DNA of 64,000 bases from Parafrankia elaeagni (GTDB lineage Bacteria > Actinomycetota > Actinomycetes > Frankiales > Frankiaceae). Positions 1 to 7,776 of the stretch are shown piece after piece (position 1 is the first letter of the stretch; every line of letters starts with the position of its first letter). The translations under genes were made by a program, and so were the position numbers. The DNA lies in NCBI RefSeq assembly GCF_000374165.1, contig NZ_KB893717.1, positions 302,286-366,285 on the forward strand. Reading direction: 5' to 3'. The notes beneath the pieces were generated by a model. The model saw only the letters and a program-made list of their open reading frames with translations, was not told where the DNA came from and ran no database searches.

Positions 1-242
1 TCGTTGGCCTGGCCGATCCTCGCGTCGATGCCCGAGCGGGCCGAGGCGAAAGCGGTACTGCCCACGCCGGAGTCGGTGACGACCAGCCCGAGATTAACCA
101 TGTCGGGAGTGATGCCGGGGGATTCGCAGGTGGCTGAGCTGCCGCTGCTTCCCGCGCCGCCGGAGCAGCTGGTCACCCCGGCGGCGGCGAGAACCGCAGC
201 CACCGCCAGGCCCAGGCTTCTTTTCCTCCTGGATAAGAGCAC
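1..242 (-). CDS. Substrate-binding lipoprotein of a branched-chain-type ABC transporter (5' part, cut by window edge)
   Basis: Only the first 80 codons are inside the window; the rest lies before base 1. The product would be an extracytoplasmic solute-binding lipoprotein of the periplasmic-binding-protein type 1 (LivJ-like) fold. A basic N-terminus and hydrophobic stretch end in the lipobox VTSC, with Cys26 as lipidation site. The GTG start at 242 is chosen because GGAGGA lies just upstream; an in-frame ATG at 260 lies before that Shine-Dalgarno and is less likely. The sequence is very close to the gene at 611-1825: both have the block GIDARIGQAN, the same GTG start and the same ribosome binding site. 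It is therefore the second copy of a tandem duplication. The substrate cannot be read from the sequence. Confidence 0.8.
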   Translation of the reverse strand, partial: MLLSRRKRSLGLAVAAVLAAAGVTSCSGGAGSSGSSATCESPGITPDMVNLGLVVTDSGVGSTAFASARSGIDARIGQAN

Positions 243-610
243 GCATTCCTCCGTGAGCATGAAAGGATGAAGATGGAGTGCCTGTGGCGATATGTAGCCT
301 GCTGGTTCCACCCGTCAACCCGACCAACTGTTAGATCATCTCGTTAATGTTGTGGTTCAGGATGCTAGCGACCTGTTCAAGGGGGCGGTCCGAGGGGCTG
401 GCCGCGGCGGGCCCAGGTGATTCGTTGTGGGTGAAGACGAATGTCTTTCGGTGTTCGGGTTGACGGCGTCGCTTCCAGGGCAGTCGTCTTTGGTCGGAGG
501 TGCAATCTGCATATAGCAGGATGAATCGGGCGGATAGGTGCTGCCTGTCGACCGGGGCCCGGGCCCGGACCCCGGTCGCGTTGCGCGGGATGTCGGCCCT
601 TCCGGTCGCG
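243..610. other. Intergenic region between the two substrate-binding protein genes
   Basis: No convincing gene. On the minus strand a reading frame from about 610 to 330 stays open, but it matches nothing I recognise and has no start signal. The region holds one copy of the 19-bp box shared with 1974-1992 and is presumably the promoter region of the gene ending at base 1. Confidence 0.5.
357..375. repeat. Conserved 19-bp upstream box, copy A
   Basis: TCAGGATGCTAGCGACCTG is identical to 1974-1992. It lies 115 bp upstream of the GTG start at 242; the other copy lies 149 bp upstream of the paralogous start at 1825. Flanks are similar but diverged. It is either part of the duplicated unit or a shared regulatory site; it contains the palindrome GCTAGC. 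Confidence 0.6.
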
Positions 611-1825
611 TCAGCTGCCGGTGCCGTCGGCGCAGAGTCGCTTGCGGACGACGTCGAACGCGGTGCCAGCAGGATTGATCTTGACGAATGCGTAGCAGTC
701 GAGTGGTTCGGTCGCCGTGTTGGCCAGGTTCACGGGCTCGATGAGGCCGCCGGCGTCGTAGTCGCTCACCTTGCGCAGGGCACTGATGAACCCCTCGCGG
801 GTCGGGCATTCTCCGGCCAGGTCGAGCCCACGCAGGAACATGTCCGCGTAGATGTAGGAGTTGAGTGCGTACCGCTGGTCGGTCTGAACGGTTTCGGGCG
901 CGAAGCGGGTCATTCCGTCCCGGTAGCGGTCGATCGCGGGCCCACCGGCCTCGAAGGGGAGGAAGTAGACGGGGAAGGTGGCCCCCGCGAGCTGTGGGCC
1001 GAGGGCGGAGAGCACAGTGCGGTCGTACCCGGTGAACGAGATCGTCGCGGCCAGGTTCAGGCGCACCTGACGGGCTGCCTGCATGACGGCGGCCAGGTCC
1101 TGGGGCTGGGTGAAGCCGATCAGTGTGTCGACGCCGTTAGCGGCCAGGTGCTGGGCCACCCGGACCGGGTTGTCGGTGGCACTCGCGAACTGGACCGTGT
1201 CCGTTGTGGTGAGCCCGATGGACCGGAACGCCTCGTTGTACCGCTCGATGCTCTGGATCGTGCTCGGCAACGACCCGGTCATCACGACGCCGACCCGGGT
1301 GCCGCCGCTGGCCTGGATGTAGCGCCCCAGCGTCGCCGGAGCTGGCAACGAGAGGTTCGTGAACATGTTCGTGTGCGGGGCCCAGCTCGGCTGGCCGTAG
1401 CCGACGACGGGGATACGCAGTGCGGACATGGTGTCGATCGAGGCGTCGAGAGTCAGGGTGACCGCCATGAGACCGAACACGGAGTCGTCGCGGAGAAAAT
1501 CCTCGACGACGCGGTCGCCCTGGGCGGGTGAGCTCGCGTCGTCACGCCACTCGTAGGCGATCTGCCGGCCGTGCACCCCGCCCTCCTCGTTGGCCTGGCC
1601 GATCCTCGCGTCGATGCCCGAGCGGGCCGAGGCGAAGGCGGCGCTGCCTACGCCGGAGTCGCTGACAACCAGGCCGATATTCACTGTGTCGGGGGTGACG
1701 CCCGGAGAGGTGCAGGCCACCGAGCTTCCGCTGCTTTCCGTGCCTGGGGAGCAGCTGGTCACCCCGGCGGCGAGAAGGGAAGCCACAGCCAGGCCGAGGC
1801 TCCTTGTTCTCCTGGGTAAGGGCAC
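611..1825 (-). CDS. ABC-transporter substrate-binding lipoprotein, LivJ-like (periplasmic-binding protein type 1)
   Basis: 404 residues. It should bind a small solute outside the membrane and deliver it to an ABC permease of the branched-chain amino acid family; no permease or ATPase genes are next to it here. The N-terminus has twin arginines at 5-6, a hydrophobic segment at 10-22 and the lipobox VTSC with Cys25. The mature part opens with VNIGLVVSDSGVG, typical of the first strand of type 1 binding proteins, and continues with the two-lobed fold (for example VVGYGQPSW and GVVMTGSLPS). The GTG start at 1825 follows GGAGGAAATC. The gene is a tandem paralogue of the copy cut by base 1. Ligand unknown. 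Confidence 0.85.
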   Translation of the reverse strand: MPLPRRTRSLGLAVASLLAAGVTSCSPGTESSGSSVACTSPGVTPDTVNIGLVVSDSGVGSAAFASARSGIDARIGQANEEGGVHGRQIAYEWRDDASSPAQGDRVVEDFLRDDSVFGLMAVTLTLDASIDTMSALRIPVVGYGQPSWAPHTNMFTNLSLPAPATLGRYIQASGGTRVGVVMTGSLPSTIQSIERYNEAFRSIGLTTTDTVQFASATDNPVRVAQHLAANGVDTLIGFTQPQDLAAVMQAARQVRLNLAATISFTGYDRTVLSALGPQLAGATFPVYFLPFEAGGPAIDRYRDGMTRFAPETVQTDQRYALNSYIYADMFLRGLDLAGECPTREGFISALRKVSDYDAGGLIEPVNLANTATEPLDCYAFVKINPAGTAFDVVRKRLCADGTGS

Positions 1826-1973
1826 GATTTCCTCCGTGAACGAAAAGAGGGCGGTGGAGCGCTGGCGGCGCTGTACACCCGGCTGGCTCCTCCCCGCCGA
1901 CCTTTCCCGACTTGACCGGCAGCCGTGACCAGGAAAGGGTTCGCGAGGTTAGATATTTGGCTGATGATGCAGG

Positions 1974-1992
1974 TCAGGATGCTAGCGACCTG
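1974..1992. repeat. Conserved 19-bp upstream box, copy B
   Basis: Identical to 357-375 and located 149 bp upstream of the GTG start at 1825. Similarity extends weakly on both sides (runs of GGGG and GTTCGA follow in this copy). It marks the upstream end of a roughly 1.6-kb tandemly duplicated unit. Confidence 0.6.
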
Positions 1993-2147
1993 GTCAGGGG
2001 TGCTGTTCGACGGGTGGTTGTCGAGGTCGAGCGTGCGATTCGGTGTTGGCGCGCCGACCGCTCCGGTGACGAAGTCATTGGTGGCTGACGGCCCGTCGAA
2101 CCGGTAAAGACGGCTGCTGTCGATGACGTTGTCGAAGGGGGTTGACA

Positions 2148-2187
2148 GCACCATTTCAAAGACAGTTGACTTCTCTAAAAATGGTGC
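2148..2187. promoter_or_regulatory. Inverted repeat in AT-rich segment (possible operator)
   Basis: GCACCATTT at 2148-2156 and AAATGGTGC at 2179-2187 are perfect 9-bp inverted arms separated by 22 bases. GTTGAC also occurs twice (2141 and 2165). The element could be a regulator-binding site or the trace of a small element end; there is no T-tract for a terminator. Confidence 0.3.
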
Positions 2188-2505
2188 AATCTTCGCGTAT
2201 CGCGGAACGAAACGGCCAAATCGGAAAAGTCGTGCACGAAGGGGAACCGTCTGGAGACGTCGTGAAGTGGTCAGGCTGTTACCCAGAGGGTGTGGTGCGC
2301 GTCTTCGGGTAGCGCCGCCGAGTACTCCAGCCGGTGGGCCCACCGCCTCGCGGAGCGACCGAGGGTTCTTGTCGGTGAGCAGCCGGTGATGGCTGACCTG
2401 CGCAGATGCGCGTGGACGTGGTGCCGAGCTCTCGTGCCGGGCGGCTGTCGCATGTCCCGTCGGACCGACGTCCGTGTGTCTGGTCCAGGTGCCCGGACTG
2501 CCGGA

Positions 2506-3201
2506 TCAGCCGGGCTGTGCGCCGGGTGCACCTGCCGGGGGGGATGCCACCTCACCGGCGGAACGGAGCCAGGCGACAACGGCCAGCACCCGTCGGTTGT
2601 TGTCGCCCGAAATCGGCATCGCGAGTTTCGCGAACACGCTCGCCACATGGTTCTCGACGGTTTTTGGCGCCAGATGGAGTTTCGCCGCGATTCCCGCGTT
2701 CGAACGACCCTCGGCCATCTCGCGCAGGACGGCACGTTCCCGTTCGGTGAGCCGGTCGAGGGCCTCGGCGCGGCGGCGGTGCGTCAGCAGACCGGCGATG
2801 ATGTCCTCATCCACGACGAGGCGGCCGGCGGCGATGCGGTGCAGCCCGTCGAGCAGGCTGTTGAGATCCGTGACCCGGTCCTTGAGCAGGTAGCCCACGC
2901 CGCCCCGGCCGTCGCCGAGCAGTCGGACGGCGTAGTGGACGTCCGCGTAGGTGGAGAGGACCAGGACCCCCACCGCCGGGTACTGCAGACGGATCCGCTC
3001 GGCGGAGACGAGGCCCTCGTCGGTGAACGTCGGCGGCATCCGCATGTCCAGGATGACGACATCCGGCGGATCGTCGGCGAGCCGGGCGAGGATGGGCTCC
3101 GGCTCGGCGGTCTGCGCCGTCACCTGCACCCCGGCCGCGGTCAGCAGCAGCGCGAGACCCTCGCGGAAGAGCGCCGAGTCGTCGGCGATGGCTACCCGCA
3201 C
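2506..3201 (-). CDS. NarL/LuxR-family response regulator
   Basis: 231 residues. The cytoplasmic transcription factor is predicted to be phosphorylated by the kinase encoded immediately upstream. The receiver domain spans about 1-120, with acidic pocket Asp7/Asp8, phospho-acceptor Asp52 in VVILDMRMPP and the conserved Lys in GYLLKDRV. The LuxR-type helix-turn-helix is at about 150-210 (LTERERAVLREMAEGRSNAGIAAKLHL followed by KTVENHVASVFAKL; positions only, split here). A Pro/Ala/Gly-rich tail of about 15 residues follows. Its start overlaps the 3' end of the histidine kinase gene by 10 bases, so the two are translationally coupled. Target genes cannot be told from the sequence. Confidence 0.92.
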   Translation of the reverse strand: MRVAIADDSALFREGLALLLTAAGVQVTAQTAEPEPILARLADDPPDVVILDMRMPPTFTDEGLVSAERIRLQYPAVGVLVLSTYADVHYAVRLLGDGRGGVGYLLKDRVTDLNSLLDGLHRIAAGRLVVDEDIIAGLLTHRRRAEALDRLTERERAVLREMAEGRSNAGIAAKLHLAPKTVENHVASVFAKLAMPISGDNNRRVLAVVAWLRSAGEVASPPAGAPGAQPG

Positions 3202-5210
3202 CGCTCACCGCTCACCTGTCGAGCCCCGCCGTCATCTCGAGCCCCGCCGTCATCGCCTGCCCCTGTTCTGCCGCCGAAGTCCGGCCCGTCACCGGTGCCC
3301 TGGCTGTTACCGACGTCCTGGCTGTCGCCGGTGTCCTGGCTGTCGCGGGTGTCCTGCCACGCGCGTTCCGGGGGCCCGCTGGGGATCGTGGCAGTCAGCC
3401 GCGTGCCGGACTGCCACGGGCTGGACAGGGTGACCTCCCCTCCGAGCGCGCGGACGCGCTCCACCAGCCCGGCGATGCCGCCGTCCTCCCGGACGACCGC
3501 ACCGCCCCTCCCGTTGTCGGCGATCTGGATCAGGAACTGCGCGCCCGCCCTGCGCACTGTCACCTGGACATGGGTGGCATCGGCATGTTTCACCGTATTC
3601 GCGAGGGCCTCGCTGACGGTGTAATACGCAGTGGTCTCCAGCGCGGTCTCGTAGCGCTCGTCCGGGACCCGCAGGTTCACCGTCAGCGGGAGCGGCCCGG
3701 CGACGTCCTCGAGCGCCGCGCGCAGCCCGCGTTCGGTCAGCACCGGCGGGTGGATCCCGCGGGCAAGCCCGCGCAGCTCCTCCAGCGCGACCCGCAGGTC
3801 GGCGGAGGCGGCGGCGAACGCGGCGGCCGTCGCCTCGTCGGCCGCCTGCGCCTGCGCGAGCCCGAGCCTGGCCGCGAGCGCCAGCAGGCGCTGCTGGGCG
3901 CCGTCGTGCAGGTTCCGCTCGATGCGGCGGCGCTCGGCGAGGCCCACCTCGACGAGCCGCGTCCGGGCGGCCCGCACCGCGTCCAGCTGGGCGGTGACCA
4001 TGACGTGCAGCCGGGCGTTCTCCAACGCGATCGCGCTGGCGCTCAGGGCGACGTCCACCAGGTCACGGTCCCGCTCGAGGGACGACCGGGCGGACAGGAC
4101 GGCCAGCGGCGCGCCGGAGGTGCTGCGGACCGGCAGCGAGAGCAGCGTGTCGTCCGCCGGGGGCGGGGCGGCGGGCTGCCCGTCGCTGTTGATGTGAACG
4201 CCCCGGTCGGGCACCCACAGGTAGATCTGCGCGTTCTCGTCACCCAGCGCGGCCCGCAGGACCTGCCGGATCGCGACCGGTGACGGCGGCATGCTCAGAC
4301 CGCTCAGCAACTGGGCGATACGCGCCCGGGCCAGGTGCCGGCGCACCGCCGCGGCCGCGAAGGCCGCCGGGATCGCGAACAGCATCACCGCCATCGGTGT
4401 GAAGAGCAGGCTGATGTCGTGGCCGTTGGGGTAGTAGACGAACAGGTTGACCACCGCGGCCATCGCGAACGCGGCCATCATGCCCACGGCGACCGGGCCG
4501 AGGGTGCGCTGCTCCAGCGCCGACGCCCGCCGGTACCGCCGCGTGACGACGATCCCGAAGGAGACTACGACCCCGAGGGTCAGGGCGTCGAGGATGTTCA
4601 CGACGACCTCGAACACGCCCGGGTCCACCGCGGAGCCGTACCACCAGACGTCCGCCTGGTAGCCGAGCTCCTCCGGCCGGCACAGCGCCAGCAGGACGAG
4701 GTTGCCCACCGGGATGGCCGCGATCGCGGTGACGACCAGGGCACGTTCGGTGGCGTTGGTGAGACGCCCCTCCGGGTACCGGAGCACGCCCCACCCCAGA
4801 CAGACCCAGAAGTGGGTGTACGCGAACGAGGAGATCACGGCGCTCGGCCCGTGCTCCCAGGTCGCGGTCCAGGTCACCGCCCACATCAGTCCACCCAGCA
4901 CGAACGCCCAGCTCACGCTGCCGAGGGCGTCCTCGTCGAGGAGCAGCAGGCCGGTGAGGACGAAGGTGACGGCGACCAGCACGTTCAGCGAGGCGGGAAA
5001 CGGGGTGACCGACCAGGCCGGCCACTGCGCACCGATCGTCAGCAGCGACGTGATGATGCCGGCGGTGACCAGGGAGACGAGGCGATGCCGGGCGATCGCG
5101 TGCACCAGCGCCCGCGGTACGCGCGGCTCCCGTGGTACGCGCGGCTCCCGCGGGGGCCGTGGCTGTCGCGGCTGTCGTGGCTGTCGCGGCACATCAGTGT
5201 GCCGCCGCAT
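3192..5210 (-). CDS. Membrane-bound sensor histidine kinase (HisKA_3 type)
   Basis: About 672 residues from the ATG at 5210; a GTG at 5255 would add 15 residues but lacks a ribosome binding site. The N-terminus is a Pro/Arg repeat (QPR and PREPRV units), followed by about eight hydrophobic segments. A GAF-like region comes next, then the HisKA_3 dimerisation motif ERRRIERNLHDGAQQR with the phospho-accepting His. The ATPase domain has SEALANTVKHADA (N box) and DNGRGG (G1 box). It autophosphorylates on His and passes phosphate to the adjacent NarL-type regulator, with which it overlaps. The C-terminus ends in a repeat-encoded Asp/Ser/Gln/Gly tail (see 3299-3352). Signal unknown. Confidence 0.88.
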   Translation of the reverse strand: MRRHTDVPRQPRQPRQPRPPREPRVPREPRVPRALVHAIARHRLVSLVTAGIITSLLTIGAQWPAWSVTPFPASLNVLVAVTFVLTGLLLLDEDALGSVSWAFVLGGLMWAVTWTATWEHGPSAVISSFAYTHFWVCLGWGVLRYPEGRLTNATERALVVTAIAAIPVGNLVLLALCRPEELGYQADVWWYGSAVDPGVFEVVVNILDALTLGVVVSFGIVVTRRYRRASALEQRTLGPVAVGMMAAFAMAAVVNLFVYYPNGHDISLLFTPMAVMLFAIPAAFAAAAVRRHLARARIAQLLSGLSMPPSPVAIRQVLRAALGDENAQIYLWVPDRGVHINSDGQPAAPPPADDTLLSLPVRSTSGAPLAVLSARSSLERDRDLVDVALSASAIALENARLHVMVTAQLDAVRAARTRLVEVGLAERRRIERNLHDGAQQRLLALAARLGLAQAQAADEATAAAFAAASADLRVALEELRGLARGIHPPVLTERGLRAALEDVAGPLPLTVNLRVPDERYETALETTAYYTVSEALANTVKHADATHVQVTVRRAGAQFLIQIADNGRGGAVVREDGGIAGLVERVRALGGEVTLSSPWQSGTRLTATIPSGPPERAWQDTRDSQDTGDSQDVGNSQGTGDGPDFGGRTGAGDDGGARDDGGARQVSGERCG
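3299..3352. repeat. 18-bp tandem repeat x3 in kinase 3' end
   Basis: Three near-identical 18-bp units beginning CCTGGCTGT. On the minus strand they encode the C-terminal tail repeat DSQDTG/NSQGTG of the histidine kinase. The period is a multiple of three, so copy-number changes keep the frame. Confidence 0.75.
5116..5189. repeat. 18-bp x2 and 9-bp x3 tandem repeats in kinase 5' end
   Basis: Two copies of GGTACGCGCGGCTCCCGY (5116-5151), then three copies of CTGTCGYGG (5163-5189). Read on the minus strand they encode the N-terminal QPR and PREPRV repeats of the histidine kinase, ahead of its first membrane segment. Confidence 0.75.
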
Positions 5211-5480
5211 CACCGTCCCACCAGGTGTGACGATCTCACCGCACAAGGGTGACACACCGGTCGGTCGCGTCTGAGGGTTACCCCCGGGTGGGCAGGGTGG
5301 TAAGTACCCCGAAACGGTGGAGGTGGCCCGGAAGCGGCGAACCGTCGCCGCGGGAAACTATGAGACCGGCCCTCCCGCCGGCTTCGCCGCGCACGGGCAG
5401 GTGCCCGCGAACGTCGGGAGCCGGACGCTACCGGGGGGCGGCCGGCCCCCGACACCCGTTGTGTCGCCGTCAGATCGGCC

Positions 5481-5510
5481 TTGAGTACGGATGAGGCCAA
5501 CCAGTAGCTT
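5481..5510 (+). promoter_or_regulatory. Candidate promoter of the MarR gene
   Basis: TTGAGT (5481-5486), an 18-base spacer and TAGCTT (5505-5510) lie immediately before the ATG at 5517. If used, transcription would begin at or near the start codon and give a leaderless mRNA, which is common in actinobacteria and would explain the lack of a Shine-Dalgarno. The rest of 5211-5480 holds no gene I can support. Confidence 0.4.
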
Positions 5511-5516
5511 CGACGG

Positions 5517-5942
5517 ATGGAGAGCGTGGGTGTCGCGGAGCTTGCGTCGACCCTGCGTCTGTCCGTGATGCGGTTGTCCCGGCGGATGCGCCAGGAGCGT
5601 TCCAGCACGTTGACGCCCACCCAGGTCGCGACCCTGGCCACGCTGGCCCGGCACGGGCCGATGACCCTTGGTGAGATCGCCGCCCACGAGCGTGTGCAGC
5701 CGCCGTCGATGACGAGGGTGATCGCCATGCTGGCCGAGGCTGGCCTGGTCCGCCGCGGCCAGCATCCCTCCGACGGGCGTCAGGTGATCGCCGAGGTGAC
5801 GGAGGAGGGCCGCGACCTGCTCACCGCCGACCGCCGCCGCCGGGACGAGTGGCTGGCCGAGCGCCTCGCCGACCTGCCCCCGCAGGACGCCGACGCGCTG
5901 CGCGCGGCGGCCCCCATCCTCGACCGGCTCGCCGGCCTCTGA
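5517..5942 (+). CDS. MarR-family transcriptional regulator
   Basis: 141 residues, the usual size for the family. Dimeric winged-helix DNA-binding protein: helices before the DNA reader at about 29-70 (TPTQVATLATLARHGPMTL, then IAAHERVQPPSMTRVIAML as recognition helix) and the wing at about 80-95 (RRGQHPSDGRQVIAEVTEEG), with the dimer helix at the C-terminus. The ATG at 5517 has no ribosome binding site but sits at the probable transcription start. It stands alone, divergent from the histidine kinase and convergent with the oxidoreductase-like gene, so its target and ligand are unknown. Confidence 0.88.
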   Translation: MESVGVAELASTLRLSVMRLSRRMRQERSSTLTPTQVATLATLARHGPMTLGEIAAHERVQPPSMTRVIAMLAEAGLVRRGQHPSDGRQVIAEVTEEGRDLLTADRRRRDEWLAERLADLPPQDADALRAAAPILDRLAGL

Positions 5943-5981
5943 CTCGCGGCGCCGCCGGCCCGCGGCGCCGCGAGTCAGAGG
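5936..5981. terminator. Bidirectional hairpin between convergent genes
   Basis: Perfect 18-bp inverted repeat: CCTCTGACTCGCGGCGCC at 5936-5953 and its complement at 5964-5981, with a 10-base loop. It begins inside the last codons of the MarR gene and ends before the stop of the gene arriving from the other strand. No U-tract, as is frequent in high-GC actinobacteria. Confidence 0.75.
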
Positions 5982-5997
5982 CGGCGCCAGCCCAGTG

Positions 5998-7011
5998 CTA
6001 GAGCTCGACCCAGCCGCCGCGCTGCCGGGACGCTGTGGCCGCCACCTGCAGACGGGTGGCGGTGAGCAGGTCGTGGAAGGTGGCGCCACGGACCAGCGCG
6101 GGATCGTTCAGCTCCGCGGCGCGCACGACGTCATAGGTCGCCTCGACCAGGCCGGGCCGTTCGGCGGGGACCGTCGGCATCCACAGGTCGCGGACGCCTG
6201 TCCGGTCCTGGCGGCGTACCCGCCGGCCCTGGACGACCATGCGCCCCGCGTCGCCGCAGACGGTGACGACCGCGGTGGCGAGCTCGCCGCTCATCCGCTC
6301 GTTGATGAGGATCGTCGTGCCGTTGGCGGCGAGCAGGGCCAGCGTCACCGGCGCCTCCGGGGTGAGCGCGGCCGCCGGCATGCTGCCCGGATCCGCGCAC
6401 ACGGCAAGGATCTCGCCGCACCAGCGCAGCGCCAGGTCGATGGTCTCCGCCCGGCCCAGCGGGCCGGCCGGCGCACCGACGACGGTGATCTGGCTGAGCC
6501 GCCCCAGTGAGTGGACGGACGCCTGCACATGCCACGCCGCCGGCCAGGCCCGCCCGTCGAGGGCGACGACGTGGGCCAGGTCCGCGTCCTCGGCGACGTC
6601 GGCGACGGCGCGCAGCGACTCCGCTTCGGCGGTCGCCGGCCTGGCCAGCAGCACGTGCAGGCCCGCCTCGGCCGCCCGGCGGGCCACGAAGTCGGACGCC
6701 GGTGGGGCCATCTCGACGCAGATCGCCTCGATGTCGTCCGACAGCAGCGCGATCAGGTCGCTGTAGGCCCGCGGCGCATGCGCCTCCGCCGCCCAGGCCA
6801 GCGACTCCAGCGGCTCCGGGGCGAGCAGACCCACGACATCGACACCGGCGTCGCGCAGGACGTCCGCCGTGGTGAGCTCCGAACCGTCGGTGGCCAGGGC
6901 CATCGCGACCGGAAGATCGGGCTCGTCGCGCCGCGCGGCGCGACGGTCGGAGCGCCACGCCCGGGAAAGGCCGGGATCGCGGGGCGCCACCAGTTCGGGG
7001 ACCGTCGTCAC
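5998..7011 (-). CDS. Gfo/Idh/MocA-family oxidoreductase-like protein
   Basis: About 337 residues from the GTG at 7011 (VTTVPELV). The longer frame that continues to 7572 would run through the thpR gene on the other strand and is rejected. The family has an N-terminal Rossmann fold binding NAD(P) and a C-terminal substrate domain. Here the region around DVLRDAGVDVVGLLAPEPLE, DDIEAICVEMAPPAS and AAEAGLHVLLARPATAEAE reproduces the second half of the Rossmann unit, but the usual GxGxxG at the start is not evident. The EKP-type lysine is replaced (ARPAT). It may therefore be a non-catalytic or divergent member. It is transcribed toward the MarR gene. Confidence 0.6.
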   Translation of the reverse strand: MTTVPELVAPRDPGLSRAWRSDRRAARRDEPDLPVAMALATDGSELTTADVLRDAGVDVVGLLAPEPLESLAWAAEAHAPRAYSDLIALLSDDIEAICVEMAPPASDFVARRAAEAGLHVLLARPATAEAESLRAVADVAEDADLAHVVALDGRAWPAAWHVQASVHSLGRLSQITVVGAPAGPLGRAETIDLALRWCGEILAVCADPGSMPAAALTPEAPVTLALLAANGTTILINERMSGELATAVVTVCGDAGRMVVQGRRVRRQDRTGVRDLWMPTVPAERPGLVEATYDVVRAAELNDPALVRGATFHDLLTATRLQVAATASRQRGGWVEL

Positions 7012-7191
7012 AGCTCCGATAGTGCTCCTGAAGGCCACCCGCGGGTGGGCGGTCGGGCCGATACCGTCGTCAGACCACCCACTCGAACCAGCCCGCTGTG
7101 ACCAGACCGCCTCACGCCGAACGGGGGTGCCGTTCCGGGTGTGCCGGGCCAGGTGTGCCCACGCAGCCAGGGCGCGGTATGAGTGTTCGTG

Positions 7192-7776
7192 ATGAGGTTC
7201 TTCGTCGCGCTGCTGCCGCCCGCGGGCGTCGTCCGCGACCTGGCCGCCGCGATCGCCGCACTCCCGGGAGACAGCCGTCCGGAAGAGGTCGTCGCGGCGC
7301 TGCGCTGGACGAGCCCGGACCGCTGGCATGTGACCCTGGCGTTCCTGGGGACCGTCGACCCCGGGGTGCGGGCGGGGCTGGCCGAGCGGCTGGGGCGCGT
7401 CGCACACCGGCACCCGCCGGTCGAGCTGCGGATCGACGGTGCCGGGCAGTTCGGTCAGCGGGTGCTGTGGGCGCGGGTCGCCGGTGATCTCGGGCCGCTG
7501 GCCACGGGCGTGCGGCGGGCCGCCGTCCGGGCGGGTGCGGCCGACGGAGACGACCGCCCGCTGCGGGCGCACCTGACGTTGGCCCGGGTGCGGCCCGGCG
7601 CGGAGGTCGGGCTGCGTGAGCTGGCCGGTGCGGTCGACCAGACCCTCGCCCGGGCGGCCGGGCCGCTGTCATGGACCGCCCGGTCGATGACACTGATGAG
7701 CAGTTCCGGTGGTCCGGCGCCGGTCTACGGCATCGAGGGCGAATGGGACCTGCGGGGCTCGTCCGCCGGCCGGTAG
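7192..7776 (+). CDS. thpR: RNA 2',3'-cyclic phosphodiesterase (2H family, ThpR)
   Basis: 194 residues. The 2H phosphoesterase family (formerly 2'-5' RNA ligase) opens 2',3'-cyclic phosphates at RNA ends. The two hallmark HxTx motifs are present: HVTL in DRWHVTLAFLG at about residue 45 and HLTL in LRAHLTLARV at about residue 124. The N-terminus RFFVALLPP matches the family's first strand. The ATG at 7192 is preferred over the GTG at 7183. The 3' end overlaps the convergent winged-helix gene by 52 bases, so each 3' coding end is also antisense to the other. Confidence 0.87.
   Translation: MRFFVALLPPAGVVRDLAAAIAALPGDSRPEEVVAALRWTSPDRWHVTLAFLGTVDPGVRAGLAERLGRVAHRHPPVELRIDGAGQFGQRVLWARVAGDLGPLATGVRRAAVRAGAADGDDRPLRAHLTLARVRPGAEVGLRELAGAVDQTLARAAGPLSWTARSMTLMSSSGGPAPVYGIEGEWDLRGSSAGR

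Larger units (their letters stand above)
1826..2505. other. Gene-poor region with AT-rich segment and duplicated box
   Basis: No supported gene. The minus strand carries an open frame over about 1930-2230 that includes residues such as RFDGPSATNDFVTGA and TPDQVASIL; it looks protein-like but runs on without a proper start or end, so it could be a gene relic. The stretch 2140-2230 is markedly richer in A+T than its surroundings, which fits either a promoter or foreign DNA. Confidence 0.4.

Noticed and set aside
500-1531. Long plus-strand frame opposite the substrate-binding protein gene
   Set aside because: Composition shadow of the minus-strand gene; no homology-like motifs, and the opposite frame has lipobox and fold signatures.
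2290-3624. 444-codon plus-strand frame over the response regulator and kinase
   Set aside because: Antisense to two clearly recognised genes; Arg/Gly-rich random-like sequence.
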